Below, piece after piece: positions 6,645-13,876 of a DNA stretch of 14,950 nucleotides. The translations under genes were made by a program, and so were the position numbers. The DNA is from Rickettsiaceae bacterium (lineage in GTDB: Bacteria; Pseudomonadota; Alphaproteobacteria; Rickettsiales; Rickettsiaceae). The notes beneath the pieces are model-generated. The model had not been told where the DNA came from. It did no database searches and saw only the letters and a program-made list of their open reading frames with translations. The stretch lies in assembly GCA_021741085.1 (NCBI GenBank), contig JAIOYM010000024.1:1-14950 (forward strand). The letters run 5' to 3'. The number at the start of each line of letters is the position of its first letter. Within the stretch, counting starts at the first letter, position 1.

Positions 6645-6675
6645 AGATGCATGTAGGTATTTTTGCTGAAGAAGT

Positions 6676-8496
6676 TTAATTATTTTTATTTTTTTCTGTC
6701 TTAGGTAGATCTAATTTAATATGCAATTCTGCTAATTGTTTGTCCTCTATGTTAGAAGGGGCATTCATTAACAAATCTTGTGCTTGTTGATTAAATGGAA
6801 ATGCTATAACTTCCCTGATATTTGGCTCATCAGCAAGTAGCATTATAATTCTATCTACACCTGGCGCAATTCCTCCATGAGGAGGGGCTCCAAATTTGAA
6901 TGCTTTGAGCATACCACCGAATTTCTCTTCCACTACTTCAGCACTATAACCAGCTATTTCAAAAGCTTTATACATAATTTCTGGCTTATGATTACGTATA
7001 GCTCCACTAGAAATCTCTATACCATTACATACGATATCATATTGATATGCAGTAATTTTTAACAATTCCTGCGTAGTTTTAGCTGCCTCTAAAACCTCTA
7101 ATCCTCCATTAGGCATAGAGAAAGGATTGTGGCTAAATTCTATTTTTTTAGTCTCTTCATTCAACTCATAGAACGGAAAGTCCACAACCCAACAGAAGCG
7201 ATATACGTCTTTTTCCAAAAGATCTAACTCGCTAGCTATCTTATTTCTAACTTTGCCAGAAATTTTACAAGCTTTTAATTCTTCCTCGCAACAGAAAAAT
7301 ACGGCGTCGTTATTAGAAATTTTTGTTGTAGCCTTTAGCTTTTCTATAGCTTGAGCATCAAAAAATTTTGCTATTGGTCCTTTTGCGTTACCATTTTCAT
7401 CTAATTGTATATAAGCAAGACCTCCAGCACCTTCGCTTTTGGCAAATTCTAACATTTTATCAAAAAAGCTACGTGGCTGTGCTCCTGATTTTGGCGCAGG
7501 TATCGCTCTTACTACACAACCTTTGCTAATGTTATTTTTAAATATAGTAAAATCAGTATTCGAAAAATTTTCAGTCACATCGCTAATAACTAATGGATTG
7601 CGCAAATCGGGTTTATCACAACCATATTTAAGCATAGAGTCGCTGTAAGTTATTCTAGGAAAAACTGAGTCGGCAATTTTATATTTACCGAATTGATTGA
7701 AAATTTCATACATTACACGTTCTATGACAGCAAAAACATCATCCTGCGTAACAAAAGACATCTCTACATCCAATTGATAAAATTCTCCAGGAGATCTATC
7801 AGCTCTAGCGTCTTCGTCCCTGAAACATGGAGCTATTTGAAAATATCTGTCAAACCCTGCAACCATAAGTAATTGCTTAAATTGTTGTGGAGCTTGTGGT
7901 AGAGCATAAAATTTACCCGGATGCAAACGACTTGGTACAACAAAATCACGCGCCCCTTCAGGAGAACTAGCTGTAAGAATTGGCGTTTGAAATTCTGTAA
8001 AACCCTCTAATATCATTAATCGTCTTATCTCGTTTATAACCTTGGAACGTAATAATATATTTTGATGTAGTTTGTGTCTTCGTAGATCTAGAAAACGATA
8101 ACGTAAGCGTAAATCTTCAGGTAATTCTTGGTCTATATTTAAAGAAAAAGGAAGAAGATCCGCCATAGATTCAATGTTGAAGCTATCTACTAGCACTTCA
8201 ATTTCACCTGTAGGAATAGAGCTGTTTTTCGTATCTTCGCTTCTAGCTACCACTTTACCTGAAATAGTTATAACAGATTCGTACCTTATGCTAGCAGCTT
8301 TATCTACCAGTTCTTTATCATCCATAGAAAATACGAGTTGGGTGATTCCAAAATTATCTCTCAAATCTATAAATAATATATTGCCATGATCACGTTTTCT
8401 ATACACCCAACCAGATAATTTTACAGTCTGGTTAACATTTTGTTTGTTTAGCACGCCACAATTATGTGTGCGATATGCATTAATATTTTGATTCAT
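6676..8496 (-). CDS. aspS: Aspartate--tRNA ligase (bacterial type, probably non-discriminating)
   Basis: AspRS charges tRNA-Asp with aspartate in the cytosol; the non-discriminating form also makes Asp-tRNA-Asn, which GatCAB amidates. The 606-residue product has the full bacterial architecture: an N-terminal anticodon-binding OB fold (about 1-110, with SGWVYRKRDHGNILFIDLRD), the class II core with motif 2 FRDEDARADRSPGEFYQLDV near residue 223, the inserted GAD domain (about 290-410) and motif 3 GAPPHGGIAPGVDRI at 536-550. The SPGEFYQ wording of motif 2 is typical of alphaproteobacterial enzymes. His37 in RKRDHGN occupies the position that is histidine in the non-discriminating Pseudomonas enzyme and leucine in discriminating ones, which suggests relaxed tRNA specificity. 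The C-terminus is a short Lys/Asn tail. No strong Shine-Dalgarno sequence precedes the ATG. The gene appears to be transcribed alone. Confidence 0.98.
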   Translation of the reverse strand: MNQNINAYRTHNCGVLNKQNVNQTVKLSGWVYRKRDHGNILFIDLRDNFGITQLVFSMDDKELVDKAASIRYESVITISGKVVARSEDTKNSSIPTGEIEVLVDSFNIESMADLLPFSLNIDQELPEDLRLRYRFLDLRRHKLHQNILLRSKVINEIRRLMILEGFTEFQTPILTASSPEGARDFVVPSRLHPGKFYALPQAPQQFKQLLMVAGFDRYFQIAPCFRDEDARADRSPGEFYQLDVEMSFVTQDDVFAVIERVMYEIFNQFGKYKIADSVFPRITYSDSMLKYGCDKPDLRNPLVISDVTENFSNTDFTIFKNNISKGCVVRAIPAPKSGAQPRSFFDKMLEFAKSEGAGGLAYIQLDENGNAKGPIAKFFDAQAIEKLKATTKISNNDAVFFCCEEELKACKISGKVRNKIASELDLLEKDVYRFCWVVDFPFYELNEETKKIEFSHNPFSMPNGGLEVLEAAKTTQELLKITAYQYDIVCNGIEISSGAIRNHKPEIMYKAFEIAGYSAEVVEEKFGGMLKAFKFGAPPHGGIAPGVDRIIMLLADEPNIREVIAFPFNQQAQDLLMNAPSNIEDKQLAELHIKLDLPKTEKNKNN

Positions 8497-8528
8497 ATGT
8501 AAACTAAAAAAAGTTGTTACTAAAAGCT

Positions 8529-8558
8529 ATTTTAATGTTAGTACTACCATTAAATCAA
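8529..8558 (-). promoter_or_regulatory. Putative aspS promoter
   Basis: On the minus strand TTGATT (8553-8558) and TAAAAT (8529-8534) are separated by 18 bp, matching the sigma-70 consensus at four and five of six positions. Transcription would start about 25 bases before the aspS ATG. Confidence 0.45.
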
Positions 8559-8636
8559 TAAGATAATTATGAATTTGCTAAATATTAACTCAAAAAATTC
8601 ATATAAATTAGCAATTAGCGTAAACAACCCTTAAAT

Positions 8637-8687
8637 GGATATAGAGCAATCACCAAGCGGCAATGCTGGAGGCACCGCCGTTTATCC
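8637..8687. other. GC-rich, foldable intergenic segment
   Basis: A 51-base segment starts GGATATA and ends TTTATCC; these ends pair at six of seven positions. Inside, AGCGGC and GCCGTT form a second stem that stacks against the outer one, with a small TGC/GCA hairpin within. It is clearly richer in G+C than its surroundings. It is too short for a tRNA and lacks a T-loop. It could be part of a small RNA, a mobile-element end or the tail of a lost gene; no family is recognised. Confidence 0.3.
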
Positions 8688-8704
8688 ACCCTTTTCTTGA
8701 GTAA

Positions 8705-8722
8705 AGAGCGTGATGACGCTCT
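8705..8722 (-). terminator. Terminator hairpin after the LRR gene
   Basis: AGAGCGT (8705-8711) and ACGCTCT (8716-8722) form a perfect 7-bp stem with a 4-nt loop, 12 bp past the LRR gene stop codon. On the minus strand it is followed by TTTACT, a short T-run. It is the strongest local hairpin in the gap. Confidence 0.6.
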
Positions 8723-8734
8723 ATTTGTACTATT

Positions 8735-11700
8735 TTATTGGGGAATTTGATTATCATCATTCATACCCAGACCAATCATTGATGTATCATTTTGGGAGGA
8801 ATCTTGATCTTGGTAATTATTATCATCAATCTTTTGTTTAGTATAATCGCCCTCCTCAGTAAGCTTCAGTCTTTTTAAGTTTTCCTCATGGGGAAAAATA
8901 TCATCTTCAGCTTTTCGTTTTTTACCTATTAGTGGTTCTTGGATTTGATTTGTCCGTAGTTCTTTGATTTTATTTTGCTTCATTCCTATAAGCACCAATT
9001 TAACCCATCCATCAGAAGTAATATAGTTAGAATTAAGTGCCAAAAACACTACTTTGTGGATGGTTTTCTGCTCTATTTTGTGGATGGTTTTCTGCTTATT
9101 ATTCTTTTGTTGCTGCTGTGAAGCTTTAGATGAGCTAGAGTCGCAACAAAATAACTCACGTAGTATTTGATTTTTAAAAGTAGTAGCTAGAAAATCTTCC
9201 GCATTAAAGATGCCTGTTTCTTCATCAAAACCGTTATTATTTGACTTTACGAACTTAAGATATTCCTTACTAATTCCTTGTGATAGAATATAATACTCAA
9301 TTGATGGCTGCTTATTTGACACTTCGATGTTTTTATCAAACCCATGAATTTTTTCCAAGGCAACAAGTTGATTTTTGTAAAAATCCTCTATTTGTTTTGT
9401 TTGCTCTTCTTTCACCGCGCTCAATGTTCTGGCTTTTCGAAGAGTTTGCTTTGCACAGTTATCGTTGAAATAGTGTGTATAGCTATGCATTGCTATAAAC
9501 AATTTATGTTCAGGAGATAATAGCTTTGCAATTTCTTCTATCACCTTTCGCTTCGGAAGATAGTCTGATAATATTTCTTTAACTGATTCTATCTTATCAG
9601 ATAATAGTTTTTCAGCTTCTTCTCTTACTTCTGGAATCTTAAAATCACGGGATAAAAGTGATTTTATCTTATTATCTAACTCTAATATAGAATTTTTACA
9701 TGAGATTATCTTTTCCTCTGACGTTGATTCACGAACTAATTGGTTTTTTGTAAAGTTCCATATAATCTCAAAGCTATCTTCATTAGAGACATATTTAAGT
9801 ACTTTTTCTAGTGCCTCATTTGATCTATTCTCTTCTAGATATTTTTCAATGACTTCTAGTTTTTCTTCTATTAACTCCTTCGTCAAAAGATCAGTTCGTA
9901 ATTGCTTTTTAACTGATTCTATCTTATCAGATAATAGTTTTTTAGCTTCTTCTCTTACTTCTGGAATCTTAAAATCACGGGATAAAAGTAATTTTATCTT
10001 ATCATCTAACTCTAATATAGAATTTTTACATGAGATTATCTTTTCCTCTGACGTTGATTCACGAACTAATTGGTTTTTTGTAAAGTTCCATATAATCTCA
10101 AAGCTATTTTTATGAGAGACATATTCAAGTGCTTTTTTTAGTGCCTCATGTGATCTATTCTCTTTTAGACATTCTTCAGGCTCTTTTAGTAGTATTTTTT
10201 CTATTAACTCCTTCGACAAAAGATCAGCTCGTAATTGCCCTTTAACTTGGGTTATCTTTTCATTAAACTCTTTTATAGCCTGAATAAATAGAAGCTCTTT
10301 TATCCCAAACTTATTTATTTCTTCTTGATCATTTTGCCAAAAAGTTGGGTTAAATAGCAATTTTTTTACAAATGGATTCTCTAAATATTCTTTATTTTCA
10401 ACTAAAAATTTAAAAACATTTGGGGTGGAAATAACCAACGATTGTTTCAAAAGATCATTAAACGCTTTGTGTGCATTTATAGCATTATCAATAGCTTCAT
10501 TGGATCGGTTCTCCAAAAATCTATAGCTCCCAAAGTAGTTTATTTCTGTTATTGGTAAAGATTTCAAGATTTTGGCCATCTCTTGTCCTTGTATTATTGA
10601 TAAATTGTTGTTTGATATATCAATCTTTTTTAATACTTTGATACGACTTAGAGCATGGAATAGATCTTTAATGCTTCCATTTCCAGAATTGAAATTATTT
10701 AATGATAGTATTAAGTTTTCGAATTGCTTTCCTTCGAGAGCTTCAGCTATCTTTTTTGCTCCTTCTAATCCTATCTTATTATATGATAAATTTAAGGTGG
10801 TTAAACTCGAGTTCTCCCTAATACCTTCAGCTATCTTTTTTGCTCCTTCTAATCCTATCTTATTATATGATAAATTTAAGGTGGTTAAACTCACGTTCTC
10901 CCTAATACCTTCAGCTATCTTTTCTGCGGCTTCATTACTAATATTATTATTCGATATACATAAGTATGTTAATTTACTGCTATTTTTCAACATATTAGCT
11001 AGTTCACTAGCTACATCATTTGATGTCTTTAAACTATAGTCCAGATCTAAGTGTTCTAAGTTAGAAGGCAAAGCTTTGAATAGCTTTATTGGTGAAGTTG
11101 CACCCATATAAGTATGCTGCATTACCAGTACTTTTAATGTTGGAGTATACTTCACAAGATTAGCTAGAGCTTCTCCTCCTTTCTTTCCTGCATGATTGCA
11201 GCTCAAATTTAATTTTTCTAATGGAGCTCCGCTCTCAATAAGAGCATTCAATAAAGGAACGAATTGGGAGTCTTTCTTTATCCCACTAGTACGTAAATCT
11301 AATATTTTTAAGTTTTTAAGATCTTTAAGAGCTTCAGCTAAATATTTTACTCGTTCATCTCCATTTGGTTTGCCTCGGTGTTTATATATCTTAAGAGCAT
11401 CGCAGTTATTCGGATTATCTCCAGCTATGTAATTACGGCTTAGGTCTAGCACTTCCAATGTAGAAGAAAGTTTCTTCAGAGCCAAATAAAAACCTTCATC
11501 TGCGTCTTCTTTTAAATGATTATTGGCTAAGTTTAATACTTTTAATTTTGTAAGATTTCCAAGAGCTTTGGAGAAAAAATCTACTCCTAGATTATTTTTG
11601 TTGGACTCAAGGTTTTTAACACCTATAGTATTGTTGTTTAAGTTTAGTACTTCTAATTCAGTTAACTTACCTAAGCCTTCAAATAACTCTTTTACACTAT

Positions 11701-11962
11701 TGCCGTGGACGTTTTGAGATTTTGAATGATCAAAACTATTTATACCATTTTCACTTAAGTCTAATGTTTTTAATTGAGTTAGATACTTTAGTTTGTTAAA
11801 TAGTTGAGTTAATAATTTTTTATTTTCATATTTTAAAGCTCGGTTTAAGTCTAATACTTTTAATTCTTTGTATTTTAGAGCAAAAGAATCGTCACGCAAA
11901 GAGCTTAAGTCAAGAAGAAATTGATTGACTTCTGTTGTATATGTTACTTCTGTAATTGTCAT
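8735..11962 (-). CDS. Large leucine-rich-repeat protein, candidate secreted effector
   Basis: The 1075-residue product has no signal peptide or membrane segment. Residues about 30-470 hold some 14 leucine-rich repeats of the ribonuclease-inhibitor/NLR type (for example LKTLDLSENGI, LEVLNLNNNTI, LEVLDLSRNYI, LTTLNLSYNKI), with helices such as GAKKIAEGIREN between strands, predicting a curved protein-binding scaffold. Residues about 480-800 are mostly helical and charged, built of three related modules marked by ENRS-x-EA; the last two are near-identical 110-residue duplications. A helical section (800-930), a Ser/Gln-rich linker with a doubled QKTIHK unit (about 955-970), and a polar tail follow. 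The tail contains KKRKAEDD and LKRLKL (about 1010-1030), like a bipartite nuclear localisation signal. LRRs of this type are common in eukaryotes and in effectors of intracellular bacteria; secretion by the Rickettsiales type IV system is an inference. No Shine-Dalgarno sequence precedes the ATG. It diverges from the patatin gene. Confidence 0.9.
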   Translation of the reverse strand: MTITEVTYTTEVNQFLLDLSSLRDDSFALKYKELKVLDLNRALKYENKKLLTQLFNKLKYLTQLKTLDLSENGINSFDHSKSQNVHGNSVKELFEGLGKLTELEVLNLNNNTIGVKNLESNKNNLGVDFFSKALGNLTKLKVLNLANNHLKEDADEGFYLALKKLSSTLEVLDLSRNYIAGDNPNNCDALKIYKHRGKPNGDERVKYLAEALKDLKNLKILDLRTSGIKKDSQFVPLLNALIESGAPLEKLNLSCNHAGKKGGEALANLVKYTPTLKVLVMQHTYMGATSPIKLFKALPSNLEHLDLDYSLKTSNDVASELANMLKNSSKLTYLCISNNNISNEAAEKIAEGIRENVSLTTLNLSYNKIGLEGAKKIAEGIRENSSLTTLNLSYNKIGLEGAKKIAEALEGKQFENLILSLNNFNSGNGSIKDLFHALSRIKVLKKIDISNNNLSIIQGQEMAKILKSLPITEINYFGSYRFLENRSNEAIDNAINAHKAFNDLLKQSLVISTPNVFKFLVENKEYLENPFVKKLLFNPTFWQNDQEEINKFGIKELLFIQAIKEFNEKITQVKGQLRADLLSKELIEKILLKEPEECLKENRSHEALKKALEYVSHKNSFEIIWNFTKNQLVRESTSEEKIISCKNSILELDDKIKLLLSRDFKIPEVREEAKKLLSDKIESVKKQLRTDLLTKELIEEKLEVIEKYLEENRSNEALEKVLKYVSNEDSFEIIWNFTKNQLVRESTSEEKIISCKNSILELDNKIKSLLSRDFKIPEVREEAEKLLSDKIESVKEILSDYLPKRKVIEEIAKLLSPEHKLFIAMHSYTHYFNDNCAKQTLRKARTLSAVKEEQTKQIEDFYKNQLVALEKIHGFDKNIEVSNKQPSIEYYILSQGISKEYLKFVKSNNNGFDEETGIFNAEDFLATTFKNQILRELFCCDSSSSKASQQQQKNNKQKTIHKIEQKTIHKVVFLALNSNYITSDGWVKLVLIGMKQNKIKELRTNQIQEPLIGKKRKAEDDIFPHEENLKRLKLTEEGDYTKQKIDDNNYQDQDSSQNDTSMIGLGMNDDNQIPQ
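9053..9096 (-). repeat. 24-bp direct repeat in the LRR gene
   Basis: The 20-mer TTTGTGGATGGTTTTCTGCT occurs twice with a 24-bp period, encoding KTIHKIEQ followed by KTIHKV. It lies in the polar linker near the C-terminus and preserves the frame. Confidence 0.85.
9578..10237 (-). repeat. 330-bp tandem duplication in the LRR gene
   Basis: Two 330-bp units (about 9578-9907 and 9908-10237) encode 110-residue helical modules. About 195 bp of each unit (from 9581 and from 9911) differ at only a few bases, covering SFEIIWNFTKNQLVRESTSE through LLSDKIESVK. The rest has diverged and contains one codon-sized indel. The uneven similarity suggests gene conversion or a recent duplication of part of the unit. 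A more distant third ENRS-x-EA copy lies upstream near 10496-10520. Confidence 0.92.
10741..10922 (-). repeat. 84-bp tandem repeat of one LRR unit
   Basis: Copies at 10741-10824 and 10825-10908 differ at two bases, with a short partial third copy. Each encodes one 28-residue LRR containing KIGLEGAKKIAEGIREN and SLTTLNLSYN; the only protein difference is Ser versus Val. The near-identity points to a very recent expansion. Confidence 0.93.
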
Positions 11963-11977
11963 AATAAATAATTTTAT

Positions 11978-12006
11978 ATTATATTTGCGTCTTATTAATA
12001 CTTTAA
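11978..12006 (-). promoter_or_regulatory. Putative promoter of the LRR gene
   Basis: On the minus strand TTAAAG (12001-12006) and a perfect TATAAT (11978-11983) are 17 bp apart, placing the start of transcription close to the ATG at 11962. The -35 matches only three of six positions and is part of the doubled 15-mer. Confidence 0.35.
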
Positions 12007-12065
12007 ATATGCGTTAATGAAATTAATATTGATAAATAATATAATTATTGTTATTAATACTTTAA
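11992..12065. repeat. Direct repeat of a 15-mer upstream of the LRR gene
   Basis: TTATTAATACTTTAA occurs at 11992-12006 and again at 12051-12065. Read on the minus strand, each copy supplies TTAAAG followed 17-18 bp later by a -10-like hexamer, so the region may contain tandem promoters or a repeated regulator site. The AT-only composition raises the chance of coincidence. Confidence 0.5.
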
Positions 12066-12195
12066 CATATATACCGTATATTAATATAATCAGTATGGCA
12101 AGTAGAAATTTACATAAATTACCATACTTAATATAAGATTTGCGCGCTTTAATGCTTTAAATAGAAAAATTTTAAAGAAAATTAATCAGCATGCG

Positions 12196-12214
12196 CTCCT
12201 TTAGCACAAAGGAG
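12196..12214 (+). promoter_or_regulatory. Hairpin sequestering a strong Shine-Dalgarno sequence
   Basis: CTCCTTT (12196-12202) and AAAGGAG (12208-12214) form a perfect 7-bp stem with a 5-nt loop; the right arm plus the next G is AAAGGAGG, a near-perfect ribosome-binding site. It is followed 12 bases later by an ATG at 12228 that opens only an 11-codon frame ending at 12263. It lies about 280 bp before the patatin start. A leader-peptide or RNA-switch role is conceivable, but chance is possible. Confidence 0.3.
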
Positions 12215-12416
12215 GTATACGAAAATAATGTTTTACTCTAGTCTTGATTTGATAATCCTTTAGTTCGTCTACTTGTTAGGAGCTGTGGGATTAGTGTAGT
12301 AATCGAGTTGTTGAAATTTCTTTTAATATTAGAATTGTTGGAGTGCATGACAAGTCATAAAGTACAAAATTAACTTAACAATTGTTGTTGTATTAAAAAA
12401 AATTATACAGCAAAAA

Positions 12417-12445
12417 TGGTTTATGCAAATTAATTATACTATAAT
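12417..12445 (+). promoter_or_regulatory. Putative promoter of the patatin gene
   Basis: A perfect TATAAT lies at 12440-12445, about 48 bp before the start codon. The hexamer 17 bp upstream is TGGTTT, a weak -35. The leader then includes AGGG at 12481-12484 as a likely ribosome-binding site. Confidence 0.4.
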
Positions 12446-12492
12446 ATAATTAAAGGCAATTGTTTATTAATAACTAAAATAGGGTTTTAATC

Positions 12493-13728
12493 GTGCACAA
12501 CCAAGACAAAGCTCAAATTAATCAAAAAGAACCCGTTGTAAATTTAACTCTATCGGGCGGAGGTGCTAAGGGTATAATGTACACAGGGGCTTATGAAGCC
12601 TTGCATGAGACTGGTTTACTCAAACAAATAGAGGAAGTAGCGGGCTCTTCAATTGGGGCTTTGATAGTAACTTTAATGGCTACAGGTGTCGATCCAAAAC
12701 TCTTAACAGCACTCTTGAGAACCAAAGCATTTACCGAATTCACTAGACCCACAAGAGCTAATAATCTATTTATGATGGCAATTCAAGCCTTTGTTAAATA
12801 TAATGGTATACCAGCTAATGAGGATAACTTACCTCTGCAGCAATTTATAGAAAAACTTATGCGTTTTTCTATCAAGGAACATCTAGAAACTGATGGGTTT
12901 AAACAAAAATTTTATGTATATACAACTAATACTGAAGTTAATGCAGAAGAGGTGCTTGAAAAATTAAAAAATAAATTAACAACAGAAAATACGATAACTC
13001 TTGAAGAACCGAATAACTTTAAAACCACAGCGCAAAAAATAACTTTTGCAGACTTAGCACTCTTAAGAGAAATAGATCCAGAAAAATTCAAAAAGCTACA
13101 TATTACTGCCACAGCTACAGATAGCAAAAATAAAGGAAAATTACTAATATTTAATGCTGAAAATTCTCCTGACACAGCTATTTCTCTTGCTGCTGGCGCC
13201 TCATCAGCCTTTCCTGGAGCATTTAAACTCGTAAAAATTAATAATGTAAATTATTGCGACGGCGGTATCGTAGATAATATACCAATAAGCTATTTTAGCA
13301 ATAAAGGTAGAACTTTAACTTTCTGCTTTGCAGGTGACGACACAAAAGCTTATTACAATGTTCTCCACTCAAACTCTACATCTATTTTATCAAAGTGGAC
13401 AAGTTCAATTTCACAAGCTTATTTAAATAGCTTTGTTGGCGGAATCATAATTCTCGCAGAGAAAAATATTGAAACTGCTAAATATTTAAGAAAAGAGCAT
13501 GCCATAAATACGATAATATTAGATCCAAAGGATATAGGAATGTTGGATATAAACAAAGCGACAGAAAAATTCTCCCAGTTACATGATGATGGAAAAAAAA
13601 CTACATTAGAGCATTTAGCAAAATATGTTAACGTTGACCAAAAACCCCAAGAGCATAACGAGTTATCTAAAGTAAAGACGGATGGCAATGACCATAAGAC
13701 TTTAATGAGTATTCCTATAGTTGCCTAG
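12493..13728 (+). CDS. Patatin-like phospholipase
   Basis: Patatin-like enzymes are serine lipid acyl hydrolases with a Ser-Asp dyad; in Rickettsia and Legionella, members act as secreted phospholipase A2 on host membranes. The 411-residue product has all catalytic elements: the glycine-rich oxyanion loop SGGGAKG (about 21-27), the nucleophile elbow G-S-S-I-G with Ser53, and CDGGIVDNIP with Asp256 of the D-G-G motif. The segment LAAGASSAFPGAFKLVKI before it is also typical. Residues about 105-205 are a family-variable insertion and 330-411 a polar tail. There is no signal peptide, so export would need a Sec-independent route. The start is GTG at 12493: the next in-frame methionine is inside the oxyanion motif, and AGGG lies at a suitable distance. 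Substrate and secretion cannot be read from the sequence. It is preceded by a divergent LRR effector candidate and followed by the portal gene. Confidence 0.93.
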   Translation: MHNQDKAQINQKEPVVNLTLSGGGAKGIMYTGAYEALHETGLLKQIEEVAGSSIGALIVTLMATGVDPKLLTALLRTKAFTEFTRPTRANNLFMMAIQAFVKYNGIPANEDNLPLQQFIEKLMRFSIKEHLETDGFKQKFYVYTTNTEVNAEEVLEKLKNKLTTENTITLEEPNNFKTTAQKITFADLALLREIDPEKFKKLHITATATDSKNKGKLLIFNAENSPDTAISLAAGASSAFPGAFKLVKINNVNYCDGGIVDNIPISYFSNKGRTLTFCFAGDDTKAYYNVLHSNSTSILSKWTSSISQAYLNSFVGGIIILAEKNIETAKYLRKEHAINTIILDPKDIGMLDINKATEKFSQLHDDGKKTTLEHLAKYVNVDQKPQEHNELSKVKTDGNDHKTLMSIPIVA

Positions 13729-13830
13729 AAACATAGGTAACGAATATTTGCTAAAAACTCTAATCATCCCTTTCTCGTTTCTTAAATTAATTGCAAATTA
13801 TTTTTAATTTTACGTCTTAGTGCTCTTGTA

Positions 13831-13865
13831 AATAATAGGTAAGCTTAATCTATCAACTTATTATT
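13831..13865. other. AT-rich inverted repeat between patatin and portal genes
   Basis: AATAATA (13831-13837) and TATTATT (13859-13865) are inverted arms around a segment containing the palindrome TAAGCTTA. It could be a weak terminator for the patatin gene or part of the portal promoter. Evidence is slight. Confidence 0.2.
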
Positions 13866-13876
13866 TTAATTCAACT

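Larger units (their letters stand above)
5884..6675. other. Non-coding region with gene debris between ctrA and aspS
   Basis: No intact gene is visible. The left part continues the decayed transposon. Around 6130-6200 two similar strings, GCCTGTTGCAATAT and GGCCTTGTTGCGAG, resemble ends of insertion sequences but cannot be assigned. Between 6282 and 6562 on the minus strand two reading-frame pieces lie in different frames and together suggest a frameshifted gene, listed separately. Hairpins at 6483-6523 and 6613-6644 can act as terminators for aspS. Confidence 0.5.
11963..12492. other. Divergent regulatory region between the LRR and patatin genes
   Basis: This 530-bp region holds no convincing gene. 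It contains a doubled 15-mer next to likely LRR promoters (11978-12065), an AGTATGG/CCATACT inverted repeat (12092-12098 and 12122-12128), a hairpin that buries an AAAGGAGG sequence (12196-12215) and a TATAAT box before the patatin gene (12440-12445). Promoters for both flanking genes must lie here, so they could share regulation. Confidence 0.5.

Noticed and set aside
8637..8687. tRNA gene
   Set aside because: The ends pair like an acceptor stem, but 51 bases is too short and no anticodon or T-arm can be placed.
10572..11039. 155-codon plus-strand open frame opposite the LRR gene
   Set aside because: It lies wholly antisense to the LRR region and its apparent repeats are the shadow of the 84-bp LRR duplication.
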